From positions 1-64,000 of the forward strand of contig NZ_JAGXJN010000044.1 in assembly GCF_019091455.1 (NCBI RefSeq): a stretch of DNA of 64,000 nt. The letters are read 5' to 3'. Below are positions 27,668 to 37,260 of the stretch, one piece after another. The notes below the pieces were generated by a model that saw only the letters and a list, made by a program, of their open reading frames with translations, was not told the DNA's origin and did no database searches. Positions within the stretch are counted from its first letter, which is position 1, and every line of letters starts with the position of its first letter. Source of the DNA: Chitinophaga sp. GbtcB8. GTDB taxonomy: Bacteria > Bacteroidota > Bacteroidia > Chitinophagales > Chitinophagaceae. Made by a program: the position numbers and the translations under genes.

Positions 27668-30600
27668 TTATTTTATTTTTTTACTCAATGCCTGCAGCTG
27701 CTCCATTGTAAGCCCCTTATAGGTCAGATCAACCGGGGTTACATGTACCTGTTTTTCGGCGGATAAGCGGTGGATCAGATCTGAAAGCTGCTGCCGGCAG
27801 GTGGCCAGCAAACGTTCTATGGTTACCGCTTCATACCGGGCCTTGCTGTAAGCTATTGTTAGCCGGAAGGTATCCGCGGTTACCATTCCGGAAAAATCCA
27901 GCACTGTTCCACGGCGCCTGTTACCGGAACTCTCTGCTCCATGATAATCACCGGAGAATGCAAACAACGCGGCTCCTTCTTTTGTCTGAATACCATTGCC
28001 AAAATCTCCCAGGTAATTAAAAGTGATCTCAGGTTCCAGGGTGTAAGGTTTTCCTGCCAGGTACCTGAGTATGCCGTAACCGATCCCTTTATTGGGTATC
28101 CTGTGCAGCTGCTCTTTTATTTCCACCAGCTGGCGTTCAGGGTCCTGCCGGTAAGCCAGGTCAAATACAACGGGATACATAGCGGTGAACCAGCCAACCG
28201 TACGGGTTACATCCAGCATGCCGCCTATGTCTTCACGGCCATGCCCTTCCAGCGTTACTGCCAGCTTGTTTAACCCGAATACTTCTGCCAGCGCCAGTCC
28301 TATTGCCGTTAACAGAATATCATTAATGTCCGTATGGTAAGCCTGGTAACAGGCGGTCAGTAATTTCCCGGTAAGCTGCTCATCCAGCAGGAAGGATGTA
28401 AAGGCAACATTTTTCACCAGGTTCTCACCGTTTGAATGATCAACCGGCAGGGGCGGCACCACAATGGTATCCACGGCAGCCCAATAGGCTTCCTCTTTCT
28501 GCAGCGTTTCGCTTTTAGCATATTTCAGCTGCTGTTCCTGCCAGTGCCTGAAAGCATGTGTTTTACCGGGCAATGTCAGCGGCGCGCCTTGTGTGTACTG
28601 GGTGTACAGGTCTGCCAGATCTTTGAACAGGATGCGCCAGGAAACACCGTCTATAACAAGATGGTGCGCTACTATCAATAACCTGCTTTCCCTGTCATTT
28701 GTAAACAGCGCTACTTTCAGCAAGGGCCCGTGTGTAAGGTCTATGCCTGCCTGTATCCGTTCGCAATGCGCAACAAAGGCCGCTTCATCGTTTAATGTGA
28801 TCTCTTCAAAAGAATATGAATGATCTTCTCCTTTGTTTTCCTGTATCCACCTTCCGGCAGATTTATAATATACCATGCGCAGTGCATCATGGTGCAGTAT
28901 GATGCTGTCAAACACCTTTCTTAGCGCTTCTGCAGAAACAGGCGCATTGCTTTTTAGCAGTACGGACTGGTTAAAATGATGTTTATCAACATCCTCATTA
29001 TTGAGAAAAAATGCCTGTACCGGGCCCAATGGAACAATACCGGTTACCGTACGCTGATCTGCTGATTCAGCGGCTGGTTTCATATAACCGGCCAGCTCCT
29101 CCACCACAGGATGCAGCAGTATATCCTGTATCCGTAACTGGTAACCCTGTTGTTTCAGGCGGGATACTACCAGCATTGATTTAATGGAATCGCCTCCAAG
29201 CACAAAGAAATCGTCTTTCACTCCAACCGGTTGTTTCTTTAACACTTCTTCCAGCACAGCGGCCAGTAATGCTTCTTTTTCATGCCGGGGCGCTTCATAG
29301 GAGCTTCCGGTTCCTGCTGAAGGTGCAGGCAGCCTTTTTCTATCCACCTTACCATTAGCGGTAAGCGGCAGGCTTTCCAGGTATATGTAATGGTGCGGCA
29401 ACATATAGGCCGGCAACAGGGGGGCCAGGTAAGCCCGCAGGCTTGCTGTATCCGGCTGCTCCTTACCTGACAGGTAGGCAACCAGCACTTTTTCCCCGTT
29501 ACTATCCTGGCGGGCCAGCACAACGGCTGCTTCAATGGTTCCGTATTGCAGTAAGGCGCTTTCTATTTCACCAGGCTCAATGCGGTTACCGCGGATCTTT
29601 AGCTGTTCATCCATTCTGCCTAAGAATAGAATATTACCATCGGGCTGCCAGCGGCCAATATCTCCTGTGCGGTAAAGCCGTTCGCCTTCCCGGAACGGAT
29701 CGGGAATAAATTTTTCTGCTGTCAGCTCCAAATGGCCGGCATATCCACGGGCCACCTGCTCCCCGCCTATGCAGATCTCACCGTTCACACCTACCGGGCA
29801 TAAGGCCAGCTGCCTGCTGAGTATATACACACGGGTGTTGGAAACAGGCTTACCTATAGGAATATTAGGTACGGCCTCATTAACAGCGTAACTGATGGCT
29901 ATTATGGTTGTTTCAGTGGGCCCATAGTTGTTTACCAGCTGATAATTTCTTTTAGTAAAAGTGGTCAGCTTATCGCCCCCCGCCTGCAGATAACGCAATG
30001 ACTGCTGTTGCGGTACCTCCAGGAACCTTTCTGCTATGCCTGTAGGCAAAAAACTGATCGTTACCTGGTTGGCATCATAAAATGCAGCCAGCTTTTCCAT
30101 ATCCAGCCTGATATCAGGCGGCACTACAAAAACGCAGGCTCCTTTTATGAGGTAAGGGAACAATTCCCATACCGCTGCGTCAAATGATACACTTGCATAC
30201 ATACTGGCGCGGTCCGCTGCTGTTACCGCATAAGCATAATTGTTCCAGTAACAGAAATTCACCAGGGAATGATGTTCTATCATAACCCCTTTAGGCGTAC
30301 CGGTAGAACCGGAGGTATAGATAACGTAGGCAAGAGAATTGGGGGATATGCTTATACCGGCCAGGTTGCCGGCATTATCCGAAAATGCGGAGCGGATATC
30401 TATTACATCCGCCGGCATTTCTGCTTCAAACAGCTCTGTTGCGGTTGTTAATATCACTTTTACGCCCGCATCTTTTATGATGAACTTCTTTCTTTCCCGG
30501 GGATAGGTTGGATCAACCGGAACATATGCCGCACCTGCTTTCAGCACGCCCAGTATGCCAATAACCAGCCACTCGGAACGGTCCATTACCAGTCCTATCA

Positions 30601-33424
30601 GCTCATCTGCCTGCGGGGCGTAATGCTGCACCAGGTAATTGGCCAGGCGGTTAGCCTGCTCATTCAGCTCCCGGTAGCTTAAACGGGTAGCTCCTGCTAC
30701 CAGGGCTGTATGATCCGGTGTGTTTTGCACCTGCTCTTCAAACAGATCTACTATAGATCTGTGCTTTGGATAAGGTAACGTATTATCATTAAATGTTACC
30801 AGCAGCTGCTGCTTTTCATCTGCTGTTAAATAGTCCAGCTGCTGTATGGCGGTATCAGGGTTCAGCACAATGGCCTCACATAACTGCCCAAGATGGCGGG
30901 TTAAGCGGGTGGCAATATCATGATCATAAATATCACTGTTATATTCCAGCCTCAGATGAATATGTGCTGCACTTTCAGAGAAAATGAAAGCCAGGTCATA
31001 TTTACTGGTAGTGCTTTCTTCACCGGAATAGGGTGTGATCTGTAAATTACTGAGCACCGGCAGCTTTACATTTACCTCCGCATTCTGCAATGCCACCAGT
31101 ACATCAAACAGCGCATTACGGCTAACATCCCGTTGCAGCTGCAGATCACTTACCAGCTCATCAAACGGGTAAACCTGGTGGGCATACCCGTTCAATGTTG
31201 TTTGTTTTACACCGGCTAATATACTTCTGTAATTTTCCGCACCACTGAAACGGCTCCTTAACGCCAGCATATTTATATAAAAACCGATCTGGTCGTCCAG
31301 GTCGGCATGTTCCCGGCCGGCAACAGGGCTGCCGATGATAATATCTTCCTGCCCGCTGTAACGGTAAAGCAGGGTATTTACGGCTGCCAGAAGCCCCATA
31401 AATAAAGTGCTTCCTTCTTCATGCAACAGGTTACGCAGCCTGCTGCTGAGGGAGTCCGGGAAATGATACAGCACGGCCCCTCCATTGAATGTTTTTATGG
31501 CAGGCCTCACGGGTACACCCGGCATGTCCAGCACCGGCAGGTCGCCGGAGAATTGTTGCTGCCAGTAAGCCCGGTGCCCCTCCGGATCATTCCCCTTCAG
31601 CTGTAGCTGTTGCCATACCGCATAGTCTTTATACTGGATACGGAGCGGCGCAGGATCATATACGCTTTCCCCTGTTATTGCATGATATGCCTGCAGTAAT
31701 TCACGGATCAATATGCCTGCAGACCAGCCATCGCTGATAATGTGATGCATGGTATTTATAAATACCCATTGGTCTGCAGAAAGCTGGTATAGGCATATCC
31801 GTAGTAACGGGCCTTCTGACAGATCAAAGGGGCGGCGGCCTTCTTCCTGCACCAGCGCTTTCAGCGCTGCAGATGCAAGGGAAAGCTCCCGCGCATCCCG
31901 GTAAGTGATCTGTAATGGAACTTTATTTGCCGGCAACACGATCTGCTGTACATCTCCTGTTTCATTTGCCCGGAACACGGTTCTAAGCACTTCATGCCGT
32001 TCCAGCAGCAGGCGAAAGGCAGCTTCAAGCGCCACATAGTCAAGCTGTCCGTTGAACACGTACACAGCAGGCATGTTATAGGCTATATTACCCTCTTCAA
32101 ACTGGCTGATCACCCACAGACGGCGTTGTGCAGAGGATAATGGGTACGATGCGGCAGGCGTTGCTGCCGGAATGTGCTCATAACCTGCCTGTACCGCCTC
32201 TTTTATTAACAGGGCCTGCTCTTCCGCCACACTGTGCGTAAACAGGTCCTTCAATGCTACCTTCACTCCAAACTCCCTGTAAATATGGCTTGCCAGCCGG
32301 GTAGCTTTCAAACTATGGCCCCCCAGGTCAAAGAAATTATCCCTGATCCCTACCGGCTCTCTCCCCAGTATCTGCTGCCATATTGCTACCAGCTTTTCTT
32401 CTGTTTCATTACGCGGAGCTACGTATACCGCTCCTGTAACCATATTCATTTCTTCAGGCGCCGGCAGCGCTTTTCTGTCGATCTTGCCGTTAGGGGTAAG
32501 CGGCAGGGCGGCCAGCTGCACAAAATAGCCGGGCACCATATAATGAGGTAATGTTTGGCCCAGGTAAGCGCGCAGCTCCTGCACCTCTGGCGCGCCTGAT
32601 GCTACTACATATGCTACCAGCTCTTTTTCCCCGGCAGCATTGGCATGTGTTAGCACAATGGCAGATTGTATGTCCTCATGTTTCTCCAGCGTGCTTTCTA
32701 TCTCTCCCAATTCTATACGGTATCCCCGGATCTTTACCTGGTTATCAGCCCTGCCGGCAAATGTTACACTGCCATCAGGCAGCCACCTGCCCAGGTCACC
32801 GGTTTTATACATCATTGCACCGGCATTAAACGGATCCGGTACAAATTTCTGTGCTGTCAGCTCCGGTTGGTTCAGATAACCGCGGGCCAGTGTGGCGCCG
32901 CCAATGCAGATCTCACCGGTTACGCCAACAGGGCATAAGTGTTCGTGCTTATCCAGGATATAGATCTTCCTGTTCTCAAGCGGCTTACCTATCAGCGCGC
33001 CGTTAAGATCAGCTTTTTCACCTGCCGGGTAAAGGGCCGCGCTCATGAAGATGGTAGCCTCCGTAGGGCCATACAGCACATGAATATCTGCAGTGGGGAA
33101 TACCTCCTTCATTTCCTGTAACACATTGTCAGGCACCGCATCCCCTCCTATAAACAGGTCTGTTATACCGGCATATTTTTCCTTTGTACCGCTGGCGCTG
33201 ATATGGTTCACCAGCTGCGACATTAACGCCGGTACAGCATGGAATGCATTTACCTGCTGCAGCTCTTCTGCGAGATAATCCACATCTTTCATCTGCTCAT
33301 CGCTGGTCATGATGGCCGTACCGCCGGATAATAACGGCAGAAAAGTTTCAAATAATGAAATGTCGAATGCATTTGAAACCAGTAAGGGAACCGTATAACT
33401 TTTCTCTGTATTTCGTTGGCTCAT
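27668..33424 (-). CDS. NRPS P5: (C-terminal part of A, Hpg)-PCP-C-A(Leu-like)-PCP-E
   Basis: This 1,918-residue protein starts inside an A domain: only nine residues precede YTVPLLVSNAFDIS, so the ATP-loop half (A1-A3) is missing. It lies at the end of P4, with the Hpg genes between. Specificity residues of this A domain read D-I-F-H-F-G-L-I-F, 6 of 9 identical to the Hpg code DIFHLGLLC; the A10 lysine is K314. PCP1 has GGHS with S371. C (about 425-865) has SSAQRRLWVISQ and HHIISDG. A2 (about 880-1370) reads D-A-W-F-Q-G-N-I-I, closest to a leucine code (DAWFLGNVV, 6 of 9). PCP2 has GGDS, typical before E domains, and an E domain (HHLVIDG, NYLGDF) ends the protein. It would add Hpg, then D-Leu or a similar aliphatic residue. 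Confidence 0.94.
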   Translation of the reverse strand: MSQRNTEKSYTVPLLVSNAFDISLFETFLPLLSGGTAIMTSDEQMKDVDYLAEELQQVNAFHAVPALMSQLVNHISASGTKEKYAGITDLFIGGDAVPDNVLQEMKEVFPTADIHVLYGPTEATIFMSAALYPAGEKADLNGALIGKPLENRKIYILDKHEHLCPVGVTGEICIGGATLARGYLNQPELTAQKFVPDPFNAGAMMYKTGDLGRWLPDGSVTFAGRADNQVKIRGYRIELGEIESTLEKHEDIQSAIVLTHANAAGEKELVAYVVASGAPEVQELRAYLGQTLPHYMVPGYFVQLAALPLTPNGKIDRKALPAPEEMNMVTGAVYVAPRNETEEKLVAIWQQILGREPVGIRDNFFDLGGHSLKATRLASHIYREFGVKVALKDLFTHSVAEEQALLIKEAVQAGYEHIPAATPAASYPLSSAQRRLWVISQFEEGNIAYNMPAVYVFNGQLDYVALEAAFRLLLERHEVLRTVFRANETGDVQQIVLPANKVPLQITYRDARELSLASAALKALVQEEGRRPFDLSEGPLLRICLYQLSADQWVFINTMHHIISDGWSAGILIRELLQAYHAITGESVYDPAPLRIQYKDYAVWQQLQLKGNDPEGHRAYWQQQFSGDLPVLDMPGVPVRPAIKTFNGGAVLYHFPDSLSSRLRNLLHEEGSTLFMGLLAAVNTLLYRYSGQEDIIIGSPVAGREHADLDDQIGFYINMLALRSRFSGAENYRSILAGVKQTTLNGYAHQVYPFDELVSDLQLQRDVSRNALFDVLVALQNAEVNVKLPVLSNLQITPYSGEESTTSKYDLAFIFSESAAHIHLRLEYNSDIYDHDIATRLTRHLGQLCEAIVLNPDTAIQQLDYLTADEKQQLLVTFNDNTLPYPKHRSIVDLFEEQVQNTPDHTALVAGATRLSYRELNEQANRLANYLVQHYAPQADELIGLVMDRSEWLVIGILGVLKAGAAYVPVDPTYPRERKKFIIKDAGVKVILTTATELFEAEMPADVIDIRSAFSDNAGNLAGISISPNSLAYVIYTSGSTGTPKGVMIEHHSLVNFCYWNNYAYAVTAADRASMYASVSFDAAVWELFPYLIKGACVFVVPPDIRLDMEKLAAFYDANQVTISFLPTGIAERFLEVPQQQSLRYLQAGGDKLTTFTKRNYQLVNNYGPTETTIIAISYAVNEAVPNIPIGKPVSNTRVYILSRQLALCPVGVNGEICIGGEQVARGYAGHLELTAEKFIPDPFREGERLYRTGDIGRWQPDGNILFLGRMDEQLKIRGNRIEPGEIESALLQYGTIEAAVVLARQDSNGEKVLVAYLSGKEQPDTASLRAYLAPLLPAYMLPHHYIYLESLPLTANGKVDRKRLPAPSAGTGSSYEAPRHEKEALLAAVLEEVLKKQPVGVKDDFFVLGGDSIKSMLVVSRLKQQGYQLRIQDILLHPVVEELAGYMKPAAESADQRTVTGIVPLGPVQAFFLNNEDVDKHHFNQSVLLKSNAPVSAEALRKVFDSIILHHDALRMVYYKSAGRWIQENKGEDHSYSFEEITLNDEAAFVAHCERIQAGIDLTHGPLLKVALFTNDRESRLLIVAHHLVIDGVSWRILFKDLADLYTQYTQGAPLTLPGKTHAFRHWQEQQLKYAKSETLQKEEAYWAAVDTIVVPPLPVDHSNGENLVKNVAFTSFLLDEQLTGKLLTACYQAYHTDINDILLTAIGLALAEVFGLNKLAVTLEGHGREDIGGMLDVTRTVGWFTAMYPVVFDLAYRQDPERQLVEIKEQLHRIPNKGIGYGILRYLAGKPYTLEPEITFNYLGDFGNGIQTKEGAALFAFSGDYHGAESSGNRRRGTVLDFSGMVTADTFRLTIAYSKARYEAVTIERLLATCRQQLSDLIHRLSAEKQVHVTPVDLTYKGLTMEQLQALSKKIK

Positions 33425-33443
33425 TCAGTATCGCTCTTTAAAC

Positions 33444-34835
33444 TTATGAGAATATCTTTCCAGGGTTCAGGATATTATTAGGGTCAAACATCTTTTTAAT
33501 ATTCTTCATTAACAGGATCTGGTGTTCAGGCAAAGCCAGGTTCAGGTACGAACGCTGCAGCTGCCCGATCCCGTGCTCACCGGATAAGGTGCCTCCCAAA
33601 GCCACTGCATCCGCATAGATCGCAGCTATAGCATGGTGGAGTATTTCCTGCCATTCGGCGGCGGGTATAGCTGTGTTCTCAAAAATATTTACATGGAAGT
33701 TGCCATTACCAATATGTCCCAGCACCGTATAGTCGAAGCCGTAATGCCGCGCCGTGCTCTCAATAGCCGTATACATCTGGTGTATCCTGGAACGGGGCAC
33801 TACAATATCTATATCCCTGAAAGGTGTATAATTCACAACCGCATCTCCCACTCTTTTCCGGAACTCCCATAAACGGCTGATCTCCGGACGCGTTTCGGCT
33901 ACCAGCACATCGTCTTCTATAAAAGGATAAATGAACTCGCTGATCTCTGCCATTTCTTCCAGCAGCTGCGCTTTGTGCTTTCCCTCTGTTTCTATCCATA
34001 ACAGGCCGGTTGTGTCCCGGCCAAAAGGTTGCTGCTGCAGGAAAGCGGACACCAGCTCATACCCGCGCCTGTCCACAAACTCCATACTGGAAGCGGAAAA
34101 ACCTTTTTCAAAAAAAAGATGTACACAATCAAACAGGCGCTGAACAGAGCGGAAAGGCGCCAGGATCAGGAGCTCCTCAACAGGGTCTGACAACTGTAAT
34201 ACCACTTTTGTAATAATACCCAGCGTTCCCTCGCTGCCGGCCAGCAGCTGGGTAAGATTATAACCCGTAGCATTTTTAGTAATGTTCCTGCCTGTCCATA
34301 TGATCTGTCCATCAGCAAGCACTACTTCCATATTCAGCAGCAGGTTGCGGGTAGCTCCATACTTCAGTGATTTGGGGCTTCCACTGGATACGGCCACATT
34401 TCCTCCTATAAAACTACCTCCTGCGCTGCTAATGTTCTGCGGAAAGCACAGGCCTTCTGCGCGCACAGCTTCCTGTAATACCTGGGTAACCACACCGGCT
34501 TCCACAACAGCCAGCCGGTCTATTTTATTGATCTCAATGATCCGGTTCAAACGTTCAACAGAAAGTATAAAGCCGGGTACATGGGAAAGTGCGCCGCCAC
34601 TTACCCCCGTGCCTCCTCCCCTGATCGTAAGCCCTGTCTTATGCTCATTACAGATCTTTACAACGCCGGCCACCTCTTCCGCCGTTCCCGGCAGGATCAC
34701 GGCCCATGGCAGTATCTCCTCCCTGGAAGTACAATCCCTGCTATATTCCTGCAGCTGTTCAGGGCTGCTAAGCAGGTATTTATCGCCTACCACCTGCCTG
34801 ATGCCTGCATACACTTCAGACAGCTCAACCCTCAT
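33444..34835 (-). CDS. FAD-linked 2-hydroxyacid oxidase (GlcD type), probable 4-hydroxymandelate oxidase
   Basis: A 463-residue FAD_binding_4/FAD-oxidase_C protein like glycolate oxidase GlcD and D-lactate dehydrogenases: the FAD-binding segment RGGGTGVSGGAL, GGNVAVSSGS and AGSEGTLGIITKV are clear, and the C-terminal part has HIGNGNFHVN and SGEHGIGQLQ. It overlaps the end of the HmaS-like gene by 11 nt. In actinobacterial Hpg pathways the hydroxymandelate to 4-hydroxyphenylglyoxylate step is done by an FMN-dependent enzyme (Hmo) of a different fold; no such gene is visible, so this flavoenzyme is the likely replacement. The gene ends 19 nt before P5 begins. Confidence 0.85.
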   Translation of the reverse strand: MRVELSEVYAGIRQVVGDKYLLSSPEQLQEYSRDCTSREEILPWAVILPGTAEEVAGVVKICNEHKTGLTIRGGGTGVSGGALSHVPGFILSVERLNRIIEINKIDRLAVVEAGVVTQVLQEAVRAEGLCFPQNISSAGGSFIGGNVAVSSGSPKSLKYGATRNLLLNMEVVLADGQIIWTGRNITKNATGYNLTQLLAGSEGTLGIITKVVLQLSDPVEELLILAPFRSVQRLFDCVHLFFEKGFSASSMEFVDRRGYELVSAFLQQQPFGRDTTGLLWIETEGKHKAQLLEEMAEISEFIYPFIEDDVLVAETRPEISRLWEFRKRVGDAVVNYTPFRDIDIVVPRSRIHQMYTAIESTARHYGFDYTVLGHIGNGNFHVNIFENTAIPAAEWQEILHHAIAAIYADAVALGGTLSGEHGIGQLQRSYLNLALPEHQILLMKNIKKMFDPNNILNPGKIFS

Positions 34836-35952
34836 GCGGCTTCAGGTTAAGCTCTGCTTCCATTGCATTGAACAGCGCAGTTATATTATCCAAACCAAAT
34901 CCTTCATATTTATTCACGCGCTGCACAATCTCGTAAAAGAAAGTTGCCCGGTCGCCAATGGGAGAAGTAAATACCTGGAACAGCAATGCATTGTCCAGCA
35001 CATCACACAGCACACCATGTTTTCTTAACAGCTCCACATCCAGCTCCGGGTATTTATCAGCCAGCTTGTTGTAATAGGAATCCGGGTATTTGGTAAGCTT
35101 TACGCCATTGGCACGCAGCATTTCCACGGTCCTGAAAATATTACCGGATACAAATGCAATATGTTGTATACCTGCTCCATAGTTCTGATCAATGAACAGC
35201 TGTACCTGTGACTGGGTTTTATCATCCGGTTCCACCAGCACATTTGTGATCTGTTTATCTTCCGACTGCAATACTTTCAGCAGGATACCTATTTTTTTTG
35301 CTTCCGTAAGCCTTCTTTCATCAAACTGCTTTACTGTTCTGGAGTAGAAGATATTGTTGAAATAAGGTTCCCAGAGCTTGATCTCATTTAAGCGGAGCAC
35401 ACAGGCCACATGGTCTATCTTTTCCAGCTCAGTATCTGCTTCTGCCGTATGCCATTCATCTTCCACGTTCTTATAACCCGGTATAAAATCCCCGTCATAA
35501 TTATCGTAGTTGATCAGCACAATTTCGTTATCATCAAACATTTTCAGGGAAGCCTGTTCTACAGATCCCAGCTCGTCTGTGAGCGTTTCAGGGTACTGCA
35601 AAGGAATGGCCCCGTTCTCCACTGCTTTATAAAAGAACCCGGCAACGTTCTCCACTTTCACTGCAATACGCTTAATGCCATTACCATGCAGGTCCACAAA
35701 CGATACGATCTTATAGGAGCTGGGTTGTGATGCGGAAGTGATCACCAGCTTAATATCATTCTTTACAATGTAGTATGAGCAGCGGTCAGGGTAGCCTGTT
35801 TCAGGGCCGCAATACGCCACTACTTTAAATCCCAGCGCCTTAACATGCCAATAAACAACCATCTTGGCCATGCCTACATAATACTCTATATAGTCGTACT
35901 CCATTTTCAGGAAATCGGATTCAATAATTCCGTTTTGGGCATTCATTTTCAT
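34825..35952 (-). CDS. hmaS: 4-hydroxymandelate synthase-like (HPPD family dioxygenase)
   Basis: A 375-residue Fe(II) dioxygenase of the HPPD/HmaS family with two vicinal-oxygen-chelate halves. The facial triad is H181 (DHVACVLR), H264 (GIQHIAFVS) and E341 (FFYEIVQRV). HPPD makes homogentisate from 4-hydroxyphenylpyruvate; HmaS makes 4-hydroxymandelate from the same substrate. The motifs visible by eye do not separate the two, but the neighbouring 2-hydroxyacid oxidase and aminotransferase, and the Hpg-like A domain code on either side, favour HmaS. Homogentisate dioxygenase and other tyrosine breakdown genes are absent. It follows the aminotransferase by 12 nt. Confidence 0.85.
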   Translation of the reverse strand: MKMNAQNGIIESDFLKMEYDYIEYYVGMAKMVVYWHVKALGFKVVAYCGPETGYPDRCSYYIVKNDIKLVITSASQPSSYKIVSFVDLHGNGIKRIAVKVENVAGFFYKAVENGAIPLQYPETLTDELGSVEQASLKMFDDNEIVLINYDNYDGDFIPGYKNVEDEWHTAEADTELEKIDHVACVLRLNEIKLWEPYFNNIFYSRTVKQFDERRLTEAKKIGILLKVLQSEDKQITNVLVEPDDKTQSQVQLFIDQNYGAGIQHIAFVSGNIFRTVEMLRANGVKLTKYPDSYYNKLADKYPELDVELLRKHGVLCDVLDNALLFQVFTSPIGDRATFFYEIVQRVNKYEGFGLDNITALFNAMEAELNLKPHEG

Positions 35953-35964
35953 GTTAGATCAGAA

Positions 35965-37248
35965 TTAATTAATGTTAAGTTTATACTTGAAAAATGAGGT
36001 CAACCGCTCTATAGCCGGCACTATATCATCCGGCGACAGGTAACTGAAGGCAAGCCTGATATCATTATCCCCACCACCGTTCAAATAGAAAAATGACATG
36101 GGGGTGAAGATAACGCCATAACGCTCCGCGCACAGGATCACATCATTTTTATCTACTTTAAAAGGCGTATTAATAGTGATGAAAAAACCACCTTCCGGTA
36201 TGTTCCATGAAATATCTTTTGCCCCGGGAAACTGTGCTGCGCTTAAACAGGCATCCAGCGCAGCAAGTAAAAGATCCCTTTTATTCCGGATGGCCGCTAC
36301 TTTATCCGTGTTCACTGCGCTGAGCGAGCAATGATGCTTTATCAGCAACCCGCCCATAACTGCCTGGCTGATGGAAGGTGTATTAACTGTTGTGTAACCT
36401 TTGGTTTTTGTTATCAGCTCACTCAATGCCACTTCAGCCCCCTGGTACTGCACCTGCTGGTCTGCCACTATCAGACCAAGCCTCAGTGAAGGATAGAGTG
36501 TTTTTGAGAACGAGCGCATGTATATTACCCTGCGGTCCTTATCAAGCGCCTTTAACGGCAGCGATCTTTTACCCTGGTAATTATAATCCCCGTAAGCATT
36601 GTCTTCAAGGATATAGAAATTGTGTTTTGCCGACAGGTCCAGCAGCTTATGCCTGTTCTCATCAGGCATACTGTTGCCGGTAGGGTTCTGGTAATCGGGT
36701 ATCACATACACCGCCTTTACCTGCTTACCCAGCTCTTTAAAGTAAGTGATCTTTTCTTCCAGCGATTGAAGGCAAATGCCGTCCTTATTAACGCCAACCG
36801 CCGCAACCTGGTAACCTGCAATAATGGCAAAATGCGGCAGCCCTACGTAAGTGGGATCCTCTACTATAATAACATCCTTTTCCCTGTCGCATAAGGTGGT
36901 AACAGCCAGTATCATTGCCTCCTGCGTTCCTACGGTTACAATAACATCTTCCGGCCGCACATCCAGCTCCTCATCATTCTTTAAATATTTTACCAGCAGC
37001 TGGTTAATGATGCCTTTTGTACGGTTATACTGGCCCAGGTTATTTAATACTGCTTCCCGTTCTTTTCCTTCTTCACGGGCCACGGTATCCACATAAAGGT
37101 TGAAGCAGGATGCAAAGTCCCGGATATCAAAATATCTTTCATCCGGCCGGCCGGAGGCCAGTGAAATAGCGTTGGGATATTTGATCTGTATCTCGTTCAG
37201 GAAGCCCATTACATCTTCTCCCAGCCGGCTTAACAAAGGATTCACCAT
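35965..37248 (-). CDS. hpgT: PLP-dependent aminotransferase, probable 4-hydroxyphenylglycine transaminase
   Basis: A 427-residue fold-type I aminotransferase of the LysN/HpgT/MocR-like group. The substrate-binding QNPTGNSM and the DNAYGDY segment are present, and the PLP lysine is K249 in RSFSKTLYPSLRLG. In glycopeptide pathways HpgT aminates 4-hydroxyphenylglyoxylate to Hpg using tyrosine, which regenerates 4-hydroxyphenylpyruvate for HmaS; with the two downstream genes this closes that cycle. It begins 12 nt after P4 stops mid-A-domain and is the first gene of the cassette that splits the NRPS gene. Confidence 0.85.
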   Translation of the reverse strand: MVNPLLSRLGEDVMGFLNEIQIKYPNAISLASGRPDERYFDIRDFASCFNLYVDTVAREEGKEREAVLNNLGQYNRTKGIINQLLVKYLKNDEELDVRPEDVIVTVGTQEAMILAVTTLCDREKDVIIVEDPTYVGLPHFAIIAGYQVAAVGVNKDGICLQSLEEKITYFKELGKQVKAVYVIPDYQNPTGNSMPDENRHKLLDLSAKHNFYILEDNAYGDYNYQGKRSLPLKALDKDRRVIYMRSFSKTLYPSLRLGLIVADQQVQYQGAEVALSELITKTKGYTTVNTPSISQAVMGGLLIKHHCSLSAVNTDKVAAIRNKRDLLLAALDACLSAAQFPGAKDISWNIPEGGFFITINTPFKVDKNDVILCAERYGVIFTPMSFFYLNGGGDNDIRLAFSYLSPDDIVPAIERLTSFFKYKLNIN

Positions 37249-37260
37249 AATTGATCTTTT

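Noticed and set aside
34825..35952. Tyrosine-degradation HPPD
   Set aside because: No homogentisate dioxygenase, fumarylacetoacetase or related genes nearby; the gene lies between an aminotransferase and a hydroxyacid oxidase within an NRPS gene with an Hpg-like code.
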